64,000 nucleotides of DNA from Paragorgia papillata (taxonomy: Eukaryota > Cnidaria > Anthozoa > Scleralcyonacea > Coralliidae). A program made the translations under genes and the position numbers. Below are positions 46,323 to 55,383 of the stretch, in pieces. Under the pieces are notes generated by a model. That model ran no database searches. It was not told the DNA's origin and was given only the letters and a program-made list of their open reading frames with translations. The stretch covers positions 1,403,501 to 1,467,500 of the forward strand of contig JAWNZC010000285.1 of assembly GCA_035771165.1 (NCBI GenBank), read 5' to 3'. Every line of letters begins with the position of its first letter. Positions within the stretch are counted from its first letter, which is position 1.

Positions 46323-46348
46323 TCCTCCCCGCCATGAGGACACAGTCC

Positions 46349-49300
46349 TTATACATCTGTCTTGTATCCTTCTGCTGGGTAGATGACAGCGATCTTCGTG
46401 ATCGGTCTTTTATATTCTCCAACAGACGTTTTTATTTTCACGTTTCTGACTCTTCCGTCGGGCCCGGGATATACTTCAGTGACCCTGCCTAGGGTCCACT
46501 TTCCTCGGATTGCGTTGTTATCTGCGTACGTCACCACGTCGTTTACCTGGACGTTCCGTTGATCTACTTGCCATTTTTTTCGCGGTACAAGGTACGGGAA
46601 TACATCTCGACTCCACCGTTTCCAAAAGGAGTCGACCAACTTTTGGACGAATTCCACTCTGTGCTGCGGGTTTCTTGTCTGCTTGAATGGCCCTTGTGGG
46701 ACTTCGGACGTTGCTCGCCCTAGAAGCATGTCGTTCGGGCATAGATAGGACCCGTCGTCTGGATCGTTCGGCACTCTGCCGATGGGGCGTTGGTTGACTA
46801 AGTTTCCAGCTTCTAGTAGATACGTATACAGCTCGAACGGTGTCAGTACTTGGTCACCTACGGCTTTCTTTAATGCGTTCTTGCAGCTTTTGACTAGTGC
46901 CTCTGCACATCCATTGTGATGCGGCGCCGCAGGAGTTGTAAATTTCCATTCCATGCCCTTCTCTGCACAGAACTCACGTAGCTCTTCCTTATCCCAACCG
47001 GTCACCATTTCGCGCAGCTCTCTTTCTGCCCCGACAAACTGAGTCCCGTTGTCGCTCATCATTACAGCGGGTTGACCTCGGATCGAGAAGAATCTACGGA
47101 GCACTTGCAAGAATTCCATAGTAGAACAGTCCACAGCTAATTCTAGATGAACTGCTCTTGTGTTCAAGCATGTGAATAGTACTCCATAGTGCTTTGTCGT
47201 CTTGTTGCGCCCTACTTTGACGGTATAGGGTCCGAAGTAGTCGCATGCTGTATAATGAAATGGTGGCGTGTACGGTGCTAGACGAAGCTGAGGTAGATCC
47301 GCCATACGTTGCGACTCGACTTTGTGTGTCATTTCTCGACAGAATGCACACCGGAACTTGACAGACTTGGCGAGGTCGTTGGCCTTCAGAATCCAGTATT
47401 TCCTCTTTGTCTTGGCTGCCGTCGTCGCTACTCCATTGTGGCCAAACTGGTGCATGTGACGTGTTACTAACAGCGAGATCCAGTGCTCACGAGGGAGTAA
47501 TGCGGGGTGCTTGGTCTCGTAGGACACCACAGCTTCGGATACTCGTCCTCCAACTCTCAATACTCCATTTTCATCTATGAACGGACTGAGCGCTGTGAAT
47601 TCACCTTTGGCTAGGCGGCCATGGAGACTTTTCTGGACTTCTTTAATCCAAAAGATCTCGGCTTCTTGCAGTTCACGTGGCGAGGGCGGACCTTGTGTGG
47701 CAGTACTTTGTTCATCTTCTCTGCTTTCTACTTGTCGTTTTGCACGTGCCTTTCGACTCAATCTTCTTATGCGGGCGGTAACCCTAATCTGTTTCCTCCA
47801 AGTAGAAAACTTCTTAAGGTTAATTGCTTCTTCAGCCTTCGACATCGTCACCTGGCAAACAGTCTTGACTTTACGACGCTCTTTGTTGTCATGCTGTAAA
47901 TCTTCTACGGGCGATACTGGTTCCTGTGGCCAGTCTTCCTCTGGTAACTTAAGGAATTCTGGACCGTGCTTCCACCTGTCATTCAGCTCTTGAACTGTGA
48001 TACCACGAGAGACATCGTCTGCCACGTTTTGTTCTCCTGCGATATGTTTCCATTGGGACGGGTTAGAGTTGTTTTGAATCTCACCAACCCTAGCTGATAC
48101 GAAGGGCTTGTATCCTCTGGCTTGACTGCAGATCCATGCTAACACAATCCTGCTATCTGTGAAATAAATGATCTTCTCAAATTGAATCCGTGATTCTTCG
48201 CGAATGTTTTTTCCTATCCGTGTAGCCAAAACCGCGATTTGTAGCTCGAGTCGTGGAATTGTCAGCTCTTTCAGCGGTGCGACCCTTGATTTCGCAGCTA
48301 CAAATCTAGCTTCATATTTCCCGTTACTGCTGGTTAGCCATCTCACGTAAGCGCACGCTCCAAAGGCCTCCCGTGAAGCATCTGAGAAAATACACAGTAT
48401 TGGCAATCCCACTGCATCTGCTGGGGTTAGGCACCGAGGGAATGTCACTCCGTTTAACTCTTCTAGTCCTTGGAACAGTTCGATCCATTTTCGGTGAATT
48501 TCTGTTGGCAGTGCCTGGTCCCAGTCGTACCCCATCTGCCATAACTGTTGCATTCCTATTTTCGCACGGATAAGAAAGGCGGCGGCAAATCCGATAGGGT
48601 CATATATACGGGCAATTCGACTTAATACCATTCTCTTCGTTAGGTGTGGCTTCGTTTGGCTGGGACCTTCGGTACTTGTGATCTTGAGTAGATCAGCTTT
48701 GACTTTGAATGTAAACTTGTCGGTGTCGTTTTGCCATACTATTCCAAGTACCTTTTCTTCCACATCTCCTTGGAATATCTTCATCTCTTCTGTTTTCTCG
48801 TGTGGACTTTGTTTCTTCAGGACTTTATTTGAGGTCCAGCCTTTGACCTTGAAACCTCCTTTCTCTAAAACGTCGTCGAGATCATCCGTTTGCTTGCGTG
48901 CGTCCACTGTATCAACTGAGTCGCAAATATCGTCCATGTAGACGTTCTCCGTAAGTGCTTTAGCTGCTTGTGGGTGGGAAGTTTGACTTTCTTTTGCTGT
49001 TTGCTGCAGGGCTATCTGGGCCATTGCTGGGGCTGGTTTGTCTACGAAAGTAAGAACTGTTTTCACGTAGACATCTGGCTCTCGGCTTGTGTCAAAATTC
49101 CTCCAAACGAATCGATGGACGTGCTGATCTTGCTTTGGTATGAGGACACGATGGTACATTTTGGAGATGTCTCCGCTGATGGCCACTTCTTTCTCTCTAA
49201 AGCGTAGAACGACCCCGAACAGGTTATTTAGCAGATCTGGCCCTTTTCTCCAGTAGTCGTTCAGTCTGTGTCCTTGATAAACAGACGATGAGTTGAACAC

Positions 49301-51565
49301 AATGCGAACTGGGGTACTCTTCTTCTCTGGTCTTAACACAGCGTGATGCGAAATATAGTGAACAGGGCCTTTGTAATTTTCCATCTCTTCCTTGGACAGC
49401 TTTCGAGCGAAATTCATTTCTTCCATTTCCACCATTTGTTTCTCGTATGCTGCGGCTTGTTCTGGGTTTTTCGCGAGCCGGCATTCGGTTGATTCCAGCC
49501 GTTTTACCGCTTTTTTGTAACTTTGGATCTTTTTCCCATGGATATGGAATTGGAATTGGCTTCCAAACTTTACAGCAGACTGCTCAATCATTCTTTTCTC
49601 CTCCCTTTCGATTTGGCTTAGCTTGTCAGCTTCACAAATACAAGGCTTCACTTCAACGCCCATAGCCTCCATCGACCAGAAATCGGACAAATCGATCGGT
49701 GTGGCGCATTTCTGCACATGCAGTACCCGGGTTGTGCTACAAACAGTTTCTCCTGGTGTGGCACCAAATACCACCCATCCTAATGGGGATTTCCTTGCTA
49801 CAAGTTGATTCACCTGCTTCGTTGGACCTGTATGCATGTGGGCATGGTCGATCCCAATTAGGAGATCGATCGGTCCTTTCCCCCGTCGAAGCTTCTCGTT
49901 GGACAGACCAAGGAGTTCGGTAATTCGTGCTGTGTGAATGCTTGTGTTTTCATCGCTGATGTATGGAATACCAATTGCTTTCACTGAATACTTTCTCCTT
50001 TCGTCTAGTGCGGTAACTGGGACCCTGTAAACCTTTGTCTTGATTTCTTCTTCTTCGCCTCCAACTTTCGTTATGGTAACAGATATCTCCTTGCCTTTCA
50101 GTCCCAGACTGTCTGCTGTTTCACTACGGATCAGACCTATTTGTGCTCCAGAATCGAGAAGCACGTTCCCGCGTTTGTACAGACCATTTGGACCACAGAT
50201 GTTGGCATAAATTACCGGGAGCATGGAATATTGCTTGTCGTTCACCGATGCAATGCCTACGTTCACAGAATTGTTCTTGTGTAAAAGAGGGTGATGAGTG
50301 AAGGTGCATGGTGTTCCATTCTCCAATTTCGTACACCGTTTGCGTCTGCTGCAGTTTGCCTGTCTGTGTTCTCTTCCTGCTCTTTTCAAACAGCTGAAGC
50401 AGACATGGTTGTCTTTAGCGGCTTTCACACGATCGTCGACACTCATGGCATCAAATTTCTGGCACTGGTCTGGCCAATGAGTAGAATCAAGACACAACCA
50501 ACACTTGTGTCGGTTTTGGTTGCTGCTGTCGGTTCCGGAGCGCACGAGATTAATTGGGCGGCGTGTTATTGAACCGGTTCTCACTGGTGCAGTTGCTCTC
50601 ATGCGAGATTTCATCTCCACGGTCATCCAATTCATCAGTCCATGTAGCGTTGCTGGTTTACCTTCTCGTTCCAGGTCTCGGGACCATACTTTCCTATCAT
50701 CAGCACACATTTTCTGCTCAATGATGGATAGCATGTGGCTGTTATCCATATCGCTCGGAATGCCCACTTCTTTTACGGTGTTGTAGCATCGCTTGACGAG
50801 ATGAACAAGGTCGCAAAAGCGAACGTCCTCTCCTTGCTGTAGCGCTTTAAATTTCACGATGTCCTGAGTAATTGTGTCGGAAACAAATCGTGCGTCACCA
50901 TAAATTGAGTCTAAATACTCCCAGGCAGCATCGTAGTCAGATCCGATTCCTTTTATTAACTCGAGCGGTTTTTCTCTTAAACACGTTCGCAGTAGGGTAA
51001 TTGAGTCTCTTTTAGTGTATCTCGTCTCAATTGCGTGTTTAAAATCAGCGCGGAAAATGGCGTATTCTCGCAGGTCACCTGAAAATTGAGGTAGCTTCGG
51101 TTTTTCCATTTGGAAGCCGCAAGATTTCATATCCTGAACAGTTCCTGTCTCGTTCTTGTTTACGTTATTCGCATTATTCTGGGTTACTTCGCTGGCACCT
51201 TGGCAATCGGAAGAGGTATTGACAATAACTTCCTCTTGGTTAACACTATTACTCGAATCACTAGTCTTTTCCTGGCTTATGTCATCGGTTAATTCTGCCC
51301 CCTTTGAGCTCTGCATTCCGATCATTCCTGCGCTACTTGACAAGCCCGACTTATCTTTAACTGCGGCTTTACTGTGAGATTGTTTAATAGCTGTATCTCT
51401 ACTTTCGATATAGTTTTTGGCGTCAATGTCTAGTTTCAAAAACGAATTTTGACAACCTTCTATCCATAATTCTTCCTGTTCAAACTCTTCGTCGTTTTCT
51501 AACAAATTAGTATATTCTTCATGCTTCGAGACTAGGTTCTCAAAGGCACTCTTTACCTTCTCCAA
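46349..51565 (-). CDS. BEL/Pao Gag-Pol polyprotein, intact
   Basis: The 1738-codon ORF shows BEL/Pao order. A Gag-like region with KLPQFSGDLREYAIFRADF (DUF1759 type, about residues 150-300). Two zinc knuckles (CWLCLDSTHWPDQC; CFSCLKRAGREHRQANC). An aspartic protease LLDSGAQIGLI (about 470). RT with NVYMDDICDS (about 877). RNase H with FSDASREAFGA (about 1060) and FTDSRIVLAW (about 1135). Then an HxxxH..CxxC-type region (HQFGHNGVATTAAKTKRKY) and integrase DYFGPY (about 1441), SDNGTQF (about 1505), HHNGCAEALVKS (about 1551). A DUF5641-type end follows, with NVQVNDVVTYADNNAIRGKW. No stop or frameshift interrupts it. Confidence 0.95.
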   Translation of the reverse strand: MEKVKSAFENLVSKHEEYTNLLENDEEFEQEELWIEGCQNSFLKLDIDAKNYIESRDTAIKQSHSKAAVKDKSGLSSSAGMIGMQSSKGAELTDDISQEKTSDSSNSVNQEEVIVNTSSDCQGASEVTQNNANNVNKNETGTVQDMKSCGFQMEKPKLPQFSGDLREYAIFRADFKHAIETRYTKRDSITLLRTCLREKPLELIKGIGSDYDAAWEYLDSIYGDARFVSDTITQDIVKFKALQQGEDVRFCDLVHLVKRCYNTVKEVGIPSDMDNSHMLSIIEQKMCADDRKVWSRDLEREGKPATLHGLMNWMTVEMKSRMRATAPVRTGSITRRPINLVRSGTDSSNQNRHKCWLCLDSTHWPDQCQKFDAMSVDDRVKAAKDNHVCFSCLKRAGREHRQANCSRRKRCTKLENGTPCTFTHHPLLHKNNSVNVGIASVNDKQYSMLPVIYANICGPNGLYKRGNVLLDSGAQIGLIRSETADSLGLKGKEISVTITKVGGEEEEIKTKVYRVPVTALDERRKYSVKAIGIPYISDENTSIHTARITELLGLSNEKLRRGKGPIDLLIGIDHAHMHTGPTKQVNQLVARKSPLGWVVFGATPGETVCSTTRVLHVQKCATPIDLSDFWSMEAMGVEVKPCICEADKLSQIEREEKRMIEQSAVKFGSQFQFHIHGKKIQSYKKAVKRLESTECRLAKNPEQAAAYEKQMVEMEEMNFARKLSKEEMENYKGPVHYISHHAVLRPEKKSTPVRIVFNSSSVYQGHRLNDYWRKGPDLLNNLFGVVLRFREKEVAISGDISKMYHRVLIPKQDQHVHRFVWRNFDTSREPDVYVKTVLTFVDKPAPAMAQIALQQTAKESQTSHPQAAKALTENVYMDDICDSVDTVDARKQTDDLDDVLEKGGFKVKGWTSNKVLKKQSPHEKTEEMKIFQGDVEEKVLGIVWQNDTDKFTFKVKADLLKITSTEGPSQTKPHLTKRMVLSRIARIYDPIGFAAAFLIRAKIGMQQLWQMGYDWDQALPTEIHRKWIELFQGLEELNGVTFPRCLTPADAVGLPILCIFSDASREAFGACAYVRWLTSSNGKYEARFVAAKSRVAPLKELTIPRLELQIAVLATRIGKNIREESRIQFEKIIYFTDSRIVLAWICSQARGYKPFVSARVGEIQNNSNPSQWKHIAGEQNVADDVSRGITVQELNDRWKHGPEFLKLPEEDWPQEPVSPVEDLQHDNKERRKVKTVCQVTMSKAEEAINLKKFSTWRKQIRVTARIRRLSRKARAKRQVESREDEQSTATQGPPSPRELQEAEIFWIKEVQKSLHGRLAKGEFTALSPFIDENGVLRVGGRVSEAVVSYETKHPALLPREHWISLLVTRHMHQFGHNGVATTAAKTKRKYWILKANDLAKSVKFRCAFCREMTHKVESQRMADLPQLRLAPYTPPFHYTACDYFGPYTVKVGRNKTTKHYGVLFTCLNTRAVHLELAVDCSTMEFLQVLRRFFSIRGQPAVMMSDNGTQFVGAERELREMVTGWDKEELREFCAEKGMEWKFTTPAAPHHNGCAEALVKSCKNALKKAVGDQVLTPFELYTYLLEAGNLVNQRPIGRVPNDPDDGSYLCPNDMLLGRATSEVPQGPFKQTRNPQHRVEFVQKLVDSFWKRWSRDVFPYLVPRKKWQVDQRNVQVNDVVTYADNNAIRGKWTLGRVTEVYPGPDGRVRNVKIKTSVGEYKRPITKIAVIYPAEGYKTDV

Positions 51566-51767
51566 GCAATCTCTTACCTCGTCTGAGGCCGTTCATGTTC
51601 AACTAGATGAACCAATGCCTTGCCAAGTCGTGTGAGTGCGGCCTTTGCTGCGCGGCGGCTGTTCTTTATCGCTTTCAATTGCCCGGAACTTTCTCCCCCA
51701 TCGTCAGTCATGCTTTATCACCATTTATGATTCCACGAGGTCCGCGGGTAAGCAAGAAATCGAATGA

Positions 51768-51817
51768 TGGTTCGCGGAATCAATATACACAGGATTGGAA
51801 TATTGCTAATCGAAACA
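51768..51817 (-). repeat. 5' LTR remnant, 50 bp
   Basis: It shares TGGTTCGCGGAATCAATATA and the following 24 bp with the 3' LTR, then skips about 400 bp and ends in ATCGAAACA. The breakpoint shares ATCG with both sides, which points to microhomology-mediated deletion after insertion. Confidence 0.9.
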
Positions 51818-51822
51818 CTGGT

Positions 51823-52175
51823 TAATTGACAATGCAATGGGAATTCCAATAGGATTCAATTGGAATTGCAATAGGATTAATTGGAATTGCAATAGGATTC
51901 AATTGGAATTCCAATACGATTCGATTGGAATTCCAATAGGATCCAATTGGAATTCCATTACGATTCCATGGGAATTCCAATAGGATTCAATTGGAATTCC
52001 AATAGGATCCAATTGGAATCCAATACGATTCAATGGGAATTCCAATAGGATTCAATTGGAATTCCAATAGGATCCAATTGGATTCTACTGGAAATTGGCC
52101 CAATTTCCAATTGGAATTCCAATTGGATCCTATTGGAATTCCAATTGGAATTCCAATTTAATTTTTTTGTAAGAG
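51823..52175. repeat. GGAATTCCAATAGGATTCAA self-complementary array
   Basis: The words TTGGAATTCCAATAGGATTC, TTGGAATCCAATACGATTC and AATTGGATTCTA alternate for about 350 bp, right of the BEL/Pao insertion and up to the GRF gene's 3' end. This is the fifth array of this architecture in the window, and it truncates the C-terminal coding region of the GRF ORF. Confidence 0.85.
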
Positions 52176-52493
52176 TAGAGGTTTTTGACTCTCGAAGATG
52201 TCTCCCCATTGCCAAAATGAACAAGGGCTTTCTCGTTCGGAGCAAACAAAGTAAGGTCTTCCATAACTTGTCTTCATCTTATCTTTAACCATTCGTAACT
52301 TCGCCAATTTCTGATGGTTAGGACACACGGGGTGCACACAACCACTTGCTAGAAAAGAGTCTACAGCTTTCCCGAACATGTAGCAGTCTTCTTCTGGGCA
52401 CAAGAACTCACAACTAGGTTTCTGTCCACAGAACCAAAAGGTACCATTCGTTGTTGTTGAAACAGATGCAGGTTTACCATGTAGACATTCCAT
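52158..52493 (-). CDS. Protein with two GRF-type zinc fingers, 3'-truncated
   Basis: I chose ATG at 52493 (MECLHGKPASVSTTTNGTFW); the open frame extends further upstream without an ATG. The first finger reads CLHGKP...FWFCGQKPSCEFLC. The second has CVHPVCPNHQKLAKLR...YGRPYFVCS followed by CSFWQWGD. Both fit zf-GRF modules, found in single-strand-DNA or RNA-associated repair proteins and helicases. After GDIF the frame runs into the repeat array and stops, so the rest of the protein, perhaps an enzymatic domain, is missing or in an unseen exon. Confidence 0.7.
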   Translation of the reverse strand: MECLHGKPASVSTTTNGTFWFCGQKPSCEFLCPEEDCYMFGKAVDSFLASGCVHPVCPNHQKLAKLRMVKDKMKTSYGRPYFVCSERESPCSFWQWGDIFESQKPLLLQKN

Positions 52494-52582
52494 TGCAGCG
52501 ATGTTGTACTTAACCAGAGAAAGACCAAACGAATGAAATCCTGACACAACAACACTGGGCTTATATCACCAACCACATTACT

Positions 52583-52634
52583 TCCGGGCGTCACACCGGG
52601 CGTCACACAGGGCGTCACATGTGGCGTCACGCTG
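52583..52634 (-). promoter_or_regulatory. Four tandem GGCGTCACAC motifs upstream of the GRF gene
   Basis: GGGCGTCACACCGGGCGTCA, then CACAGGGCGTCACATGTGGC and GTCACGC repeat a 12-bp step; read on minus, each contains GTGACGCC. TGACG is the half-site of CRE/ATF elements. The position 90-140 bp upstream of the chosen ATG suits a promoter. It also opens a spurious VTP-repeat frame. Confidence 0.45.
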
Positions 52635-52639
52635 AATAT

Positions 52640-53365
52640 TTGATGAGGCGGCATCCCTTTGATACACTGGATGGGGGGGGGGGGAGGGGTTACCTAGTCT
52701 GGTTGCTGCGAACGACGATATTTGAATAAACTTGTTCTCAGGACCTTACGGGTTTTGCGCACATTAAATCTCAATAAGCTAACTGAAATTTATGTCGCGT
52801 TCGATTATCGAGTTATAAATCATGCACGAGAGTAGTGTTATTAATAATACTATTTTTTTTTGTGTGTTGGAGATTGGGTACTAGTGATTAACCAATCATA
52901 TTGCTTTATTTTTTTTTTCAACCAATCAGGTGCAAGTAGGAATAAATTAAAGTCGATTTTGGACGGAGGGTGCTAGAGAGTGGGTGTTGGCTGTTTATTT
53001 TTTTAATTAATTCATGGGTGTGGTTTGTGTTCGGGTGGGTTGGGGATTTTTTTTGGTGTGTGTGTGTAAAAAAATTAAAAAAAAGGAGAAAAAAATAAAT
53101 TTTTCTTTGAAGTATAGAAGTAGTGAACGTTGATAGCGTGAAAGTTGTGATTCCCTAAGAAAAAAATTAAATAAAAATAATTGCGATTGAATATATAGTT
53201 GGTTTTTTTTGTATTTTGTTTCTGTTTTTTTGAAATTTTACGTTTCTCCATATATGTCGAAAAATTGGAAAAAAATATTTTTAATTTATTATTAATTTTT
53301 TTTTTTCATTTTAAAAAATATTTTTAACTGTAGAAAAAAATTTTTTTTTTAGTCAGTTGTAAAAA
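52640..53365. other. Junction zone between host-type DNA and the AT-rich island
   Basis: A poly-G tract with one A lies at 52673-52688. After about 52840 the DNA turns into runs of A and T with GTGTGTGT and GGGTGGGTTGGGG phrases. I see no ORF, no clear inverted repeat and no target duplication, so the border of the island is not pinned. 53342-53368 carries TTAGTCAGTTGTAAAAAATGG, similar to the leader of the gene at 61793. Confidence 0.45.
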
Positions 53366-53728
53366 ATGGCTGAAGCGATATGGACGAAGTTTTTCTCAGA
53401 TCAGTCGAAGGAGAAGTTTTTATCAGTTGAAAAATTAAATTATTTTAGGGAATTTTATCCGGATAGTAATTTGATATTACGTAGTGGAGAGGAAGTTATT
53501 ATACGTGGAGGTGAAGATAATGAGGAAGTTATTAAAGATACTAGTGAAGAAGAAATAAATATGGAACTTTTGTTTGAAGTGGTTTCTGCAGTAGAGATTG
53601 AAAAATATTATGGATACCCCTTGGGAAATCTTTATACTTTGGATACTTTGAAGAAACACGATTTTCATAAGTTTTTGGGAAAAGTTGTGTTTTATAAAGA
53701 TTATATTTTAAAATTGAAGGAGAACTGA
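53366..53728 (+). CDS. Unknown acidic 120-residue protein of the island
   Basis: Starts MAEAIWTKFFSDQSKEKFLS at the first ATG after a long T run. Acidic middle (GGEDNEEVIKDTSEEEINME), then YYGYPLGNLYTLDTLKKHDF. No known domain, signal peptide or membrane segment. Its leader AGTTGTAAAAAATGG resembles AGTTGTAAAATG at 61784-61795, which hints at a shared leader or initiator. The codons are strongly A/T-ending like the rest of the island. Confidence 0.7.
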   Translation: MAEAIWTKFFSDQSKEKFLSVEKLNYFREFYPDSNLILRSGEEVIIRGGEDNEEVIKDTSEEEINMELLFEVVSAVEIEKYYGYPLGNLYTLDTLKKHDFHKFLGKVVFYKDYILKLKEN

Positions 53729-53799
53729 GAGATTGAGAAAAGGTAAAAATTTATTTTCCATGGTAGATTACCATGGTTTTTTGTTACAAGTATTATTTT

Positions 53800-53999
53800 T
53801 TAAAGATTATATCTTTTCCACCAGCGTTGTTGTCTTTCTATACAATCACAACGTTTAAAGACTTTAACCTTAACTTTTTTACAATAATTTTCTGTACAAA
53901 ATTTACAAAAAAATGCATTACTTCGCATTGTCGACAAGTAAAGAAACAAAATATATTTTCACAATCCATATTGCTTAAACAATTAGTACAATTTTCCAT
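53800..53999 (-). CDS. Small Cys-rich protein, interrupted at a T7 run
   Basis: ATG at 53999 opens MENCTNCLSNMDCENIFCFF and RQCEVMH. At the seven-base homopolymer near 53910-53916 the Cys spacing continues in another frame (FFCKFCTENYCKK, FKRCDCIERQQRWWKRYNL, stop 53800). The paired CxxC and CxC motifs across the shift look like one zinc-binding protein of about 66 residues with a one-base homopolymer discrepancy. Convergent with the gene to its left. Confidence 0.5.
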
Positions 54000-54026
54000 C
54001 TAAAAGAAAAAAAAATAAAGAGAGAA

Positions 54027-54034
54027 TATAAAAG
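54027..54034 (+). promoter_or_regulatory. TATA box
   Basis: TATAAAAG, 22 bp before the ATG at 54056. The same octamer stands upstream of the gene at 55081. Confidence 0.6.
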
Positions 54035-54055
54035 AGTTTTAATTATACTTTGAAA

Positions 54056-54295
54056 ATGGAGCCATCCGAGCTGGAGATGGCAATGGAGAATAAGAGAAGG
54101 ATTTGCGCGTCGTTTGCTGAATATTTTAATAATAATCCTGAAGCGATGCGTTATTTATTTGAAGAGTGTGAAGAAAAAACAAAAAGAGAACAAGAAGAAA
54201 GGGTAATAATTTTTTTTACATACCTTACGCTTCTTCTATTTGCTCATGGATCGTATTTTCTAGTTCTCTTTTCCTTTTATTTCTTCTTTTGTTGA
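54056..54295 (+). CDS. Unknown small protein, overlaps its convergent neighbour
   Basis: MEPSELEMAMENKRRICASF opens a charged helical protein (YFNNNPEAMRYLFEECEEKT). From codon about 50 the frame becomes very hydrophobic (LLLFAHGSYFLVLFSFYFFF) where it overlaps the 3' 70 bp of the minus-strand gene. Either this is a C-terminal membrane anchor, or the real product ends or is spliced at the AAAGGGTAATAA near 54200. No family is recognised. Confidence 0.5.
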   Translation: MEPSELEMAMENKRRICASFAEYFNNNPEAMRYLFEECEEKTKREQEERVIIFFTYLTLLLFAHGSYFLVLFSFYFFFC

Positions 54296-54812
54296 TAATC
54301 CTTTCATAGTTATGTTTGTTTTCATGTTTACATGAAATTGATAATATATTCTTTAGAATCGCATCACATTTCGATATGACAATCATTTCTAATGAAAGTT
54401 CAATTAAAAAAGCACATTCAGTTTGTATTGATAGTTGGTAGTCCAGTGTTACATTTTCCTTTTGTGAGGCTATCGCGATCCATTGAAGACAGAGTCTTGT
54501 TGGTAGCGTAATAAAGTGTTCAACATAGGGAAATATTGTAAATAGTATAGTTCTATCCGCTTGGTGTACTGCTGCGTAATCAGCTGAAGCTGGTTTCTCT
54601 GTAGCAAACCATTCTTCTAGTTCGTTCTTGTTCGGAAAATATGCAACATATTTGAACAGTGGGTATGCGCTGTTGGTTTCATTTGTCAATCTGGCTAGAT
54701 GATCTTGATATGCGTCACGCCATATGAATAGTTTTCCTGATGGAAGTCCTTTAAATTCATCGCTACAAATTAAACATTTCTCTTTGTTAAATGATGCTTC
54801 GATAGTCTCCAT
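54225..54812 (-). CDS. Unknown 195-residue protein with CxxC start
   Basis: METIEASFNKEKCLICSDEF starts at 54812. Residues 13-16 form a CLIC pair. The middle has IFPYVEHFITLPTRLCLQWI and the end is basic (KRRNKRKRELENTI). No known domain. The basic KRKRE word recurs at the start of the 441-residue protein of this island. It could be a nuclear regulatory protein, but that is only a guess. Confidence 0.65.
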   Translation of the reverse strand: METIEASFNKEKCLICSDEFKGLPSGKLFIWRDAYQDHLARLTNETNSAYPLFKYVAYFPNKNELEEWFATEKPASADYAAVHQADRTILFTIFPYVEHFITLPTRLCLQWIAIASQKENVTLDYQLSIQTECAFLIELSLEMIVISKCDAILKNILSISCKHENKHNYERIINKRRNKRKRELENTIHEQIEEA

Positions 54813-55044
54813 TTTGTAAGTGAGTGGATAATAAAAAAACTGCGTAGCTTCTCTTAATTGTTATTTTTTTATGCTTTTTTTAGCTTTTATTACCTTTTAT
54901 GACCTTATTTGGAATTGATTATGTAATTAACGTTAGCTTTTTTAAGCCGATTTTTAATTTATTAACGTTTATTTTTTATTATCGTTTAGCTTTTTTAAGA
55001 CTATTTTATTTATTTATTAGTGCTTTTTTGGAATGAAGTAAGAA

Positions 55045-55052
55045 TATAAAAG
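55045..55052 (+). promoter_or_regulatory. TATA box
   Basis: TATAAAAG, 29 bp before ATG 55081, with the T-rich leader TTTGTTTTTTGTTTTGCTTC between. Confidence 0.65.
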
Positions 55053-55080
55053 CGCAATTTGTTTTTTGTTTTGCTTCATT

Positions 55081-55383
55081 ATGTTTCTTGTCTTGCTTGC
55101 GTGTTTCTTTGAAATACTTCAAGAGAATATGTGGAAATCTATATATGCTGCAAGTATAATTCTTTGTTTGTTTTTATGTTATGCTCAGTCACATCGTGCT
55201 GATGAACTGATTAAGAAGTTTGAAGATAAAGTAAAGCAGGAAGGAGGAGGAGGAGGAGGATGTTGCTATTGCGATTATGATAAAAAAAACTGTGGTTCAT
55301 TTAAAGGATGGATCAACCGTGACGTTGGACAAGGATGGATCAAGCGTGAGGGTGAACAAGGAAAAGAACCCATGAACGGATGA
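55081..55383 (+). CDS. Small secreted or membrane protein with Gly-Cys patch
   Basis: ATG 55081 gives MFLVLLACFFEILQENMWKS; the second Met (codon 17) starts a textbook signal peptide (MWKSIYAASIILCLFLCYAQ). The mature part is basic-acidic (HRADELIKKFEDKVKQE), then six Gly, CCYCDYDKKNC and the near-repeat GWINRDVGQGWIKREGEQG. The Cys cluster could bind metal or form disulfides. Its own TATA box and a 3' duplicated 21-bp word (GAGTTTAACAAACAATTGA, 55383 on) flank it. Confidence 0.7.
   Translation: MFLVLLACFFEILQENMWKSIYAASIILCLFLCYAQSHRADELIKKFEDKVKQEGGGGGGCCYCDYDKKNCGSFKGWINRDVGQGWIKREGEQGKEPMNG

Larger units (their letters stand above)
45873..51817 (-). mobile_element. BEL/Pao LTR retrotransposon with a collapsed 5' LTR
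   Basis: A 5-bp direct repeat CTGGT flanks the element (45868-45872 and 51818-51822). The 3' LTR (45873-46322, 450 bp) runs from TGGTTCGCGG to CGAAACA on the plus strand. The 5' LTR (51768-51817) has the same first 44 bp and the same last bases but is only 50 bp. The junction is at ATCG, which occurs at both deletion edges in the full LTR. A polypurine tract (GGCGGGGAGGATG on the minus strand, near 46323-46336) precedes the 3' LTR. The internal ORF is open throughout. With its 5' LTR gutted the copy probably lacks its own promoter. Confidence 0.9.

Noticed and set aside
47577..51377. Plus-strand ORFs across the BEL/Pao gene
   Set aside because: Shadows of a 1738-codon intact polyprotein with complete domain order on the other strand.
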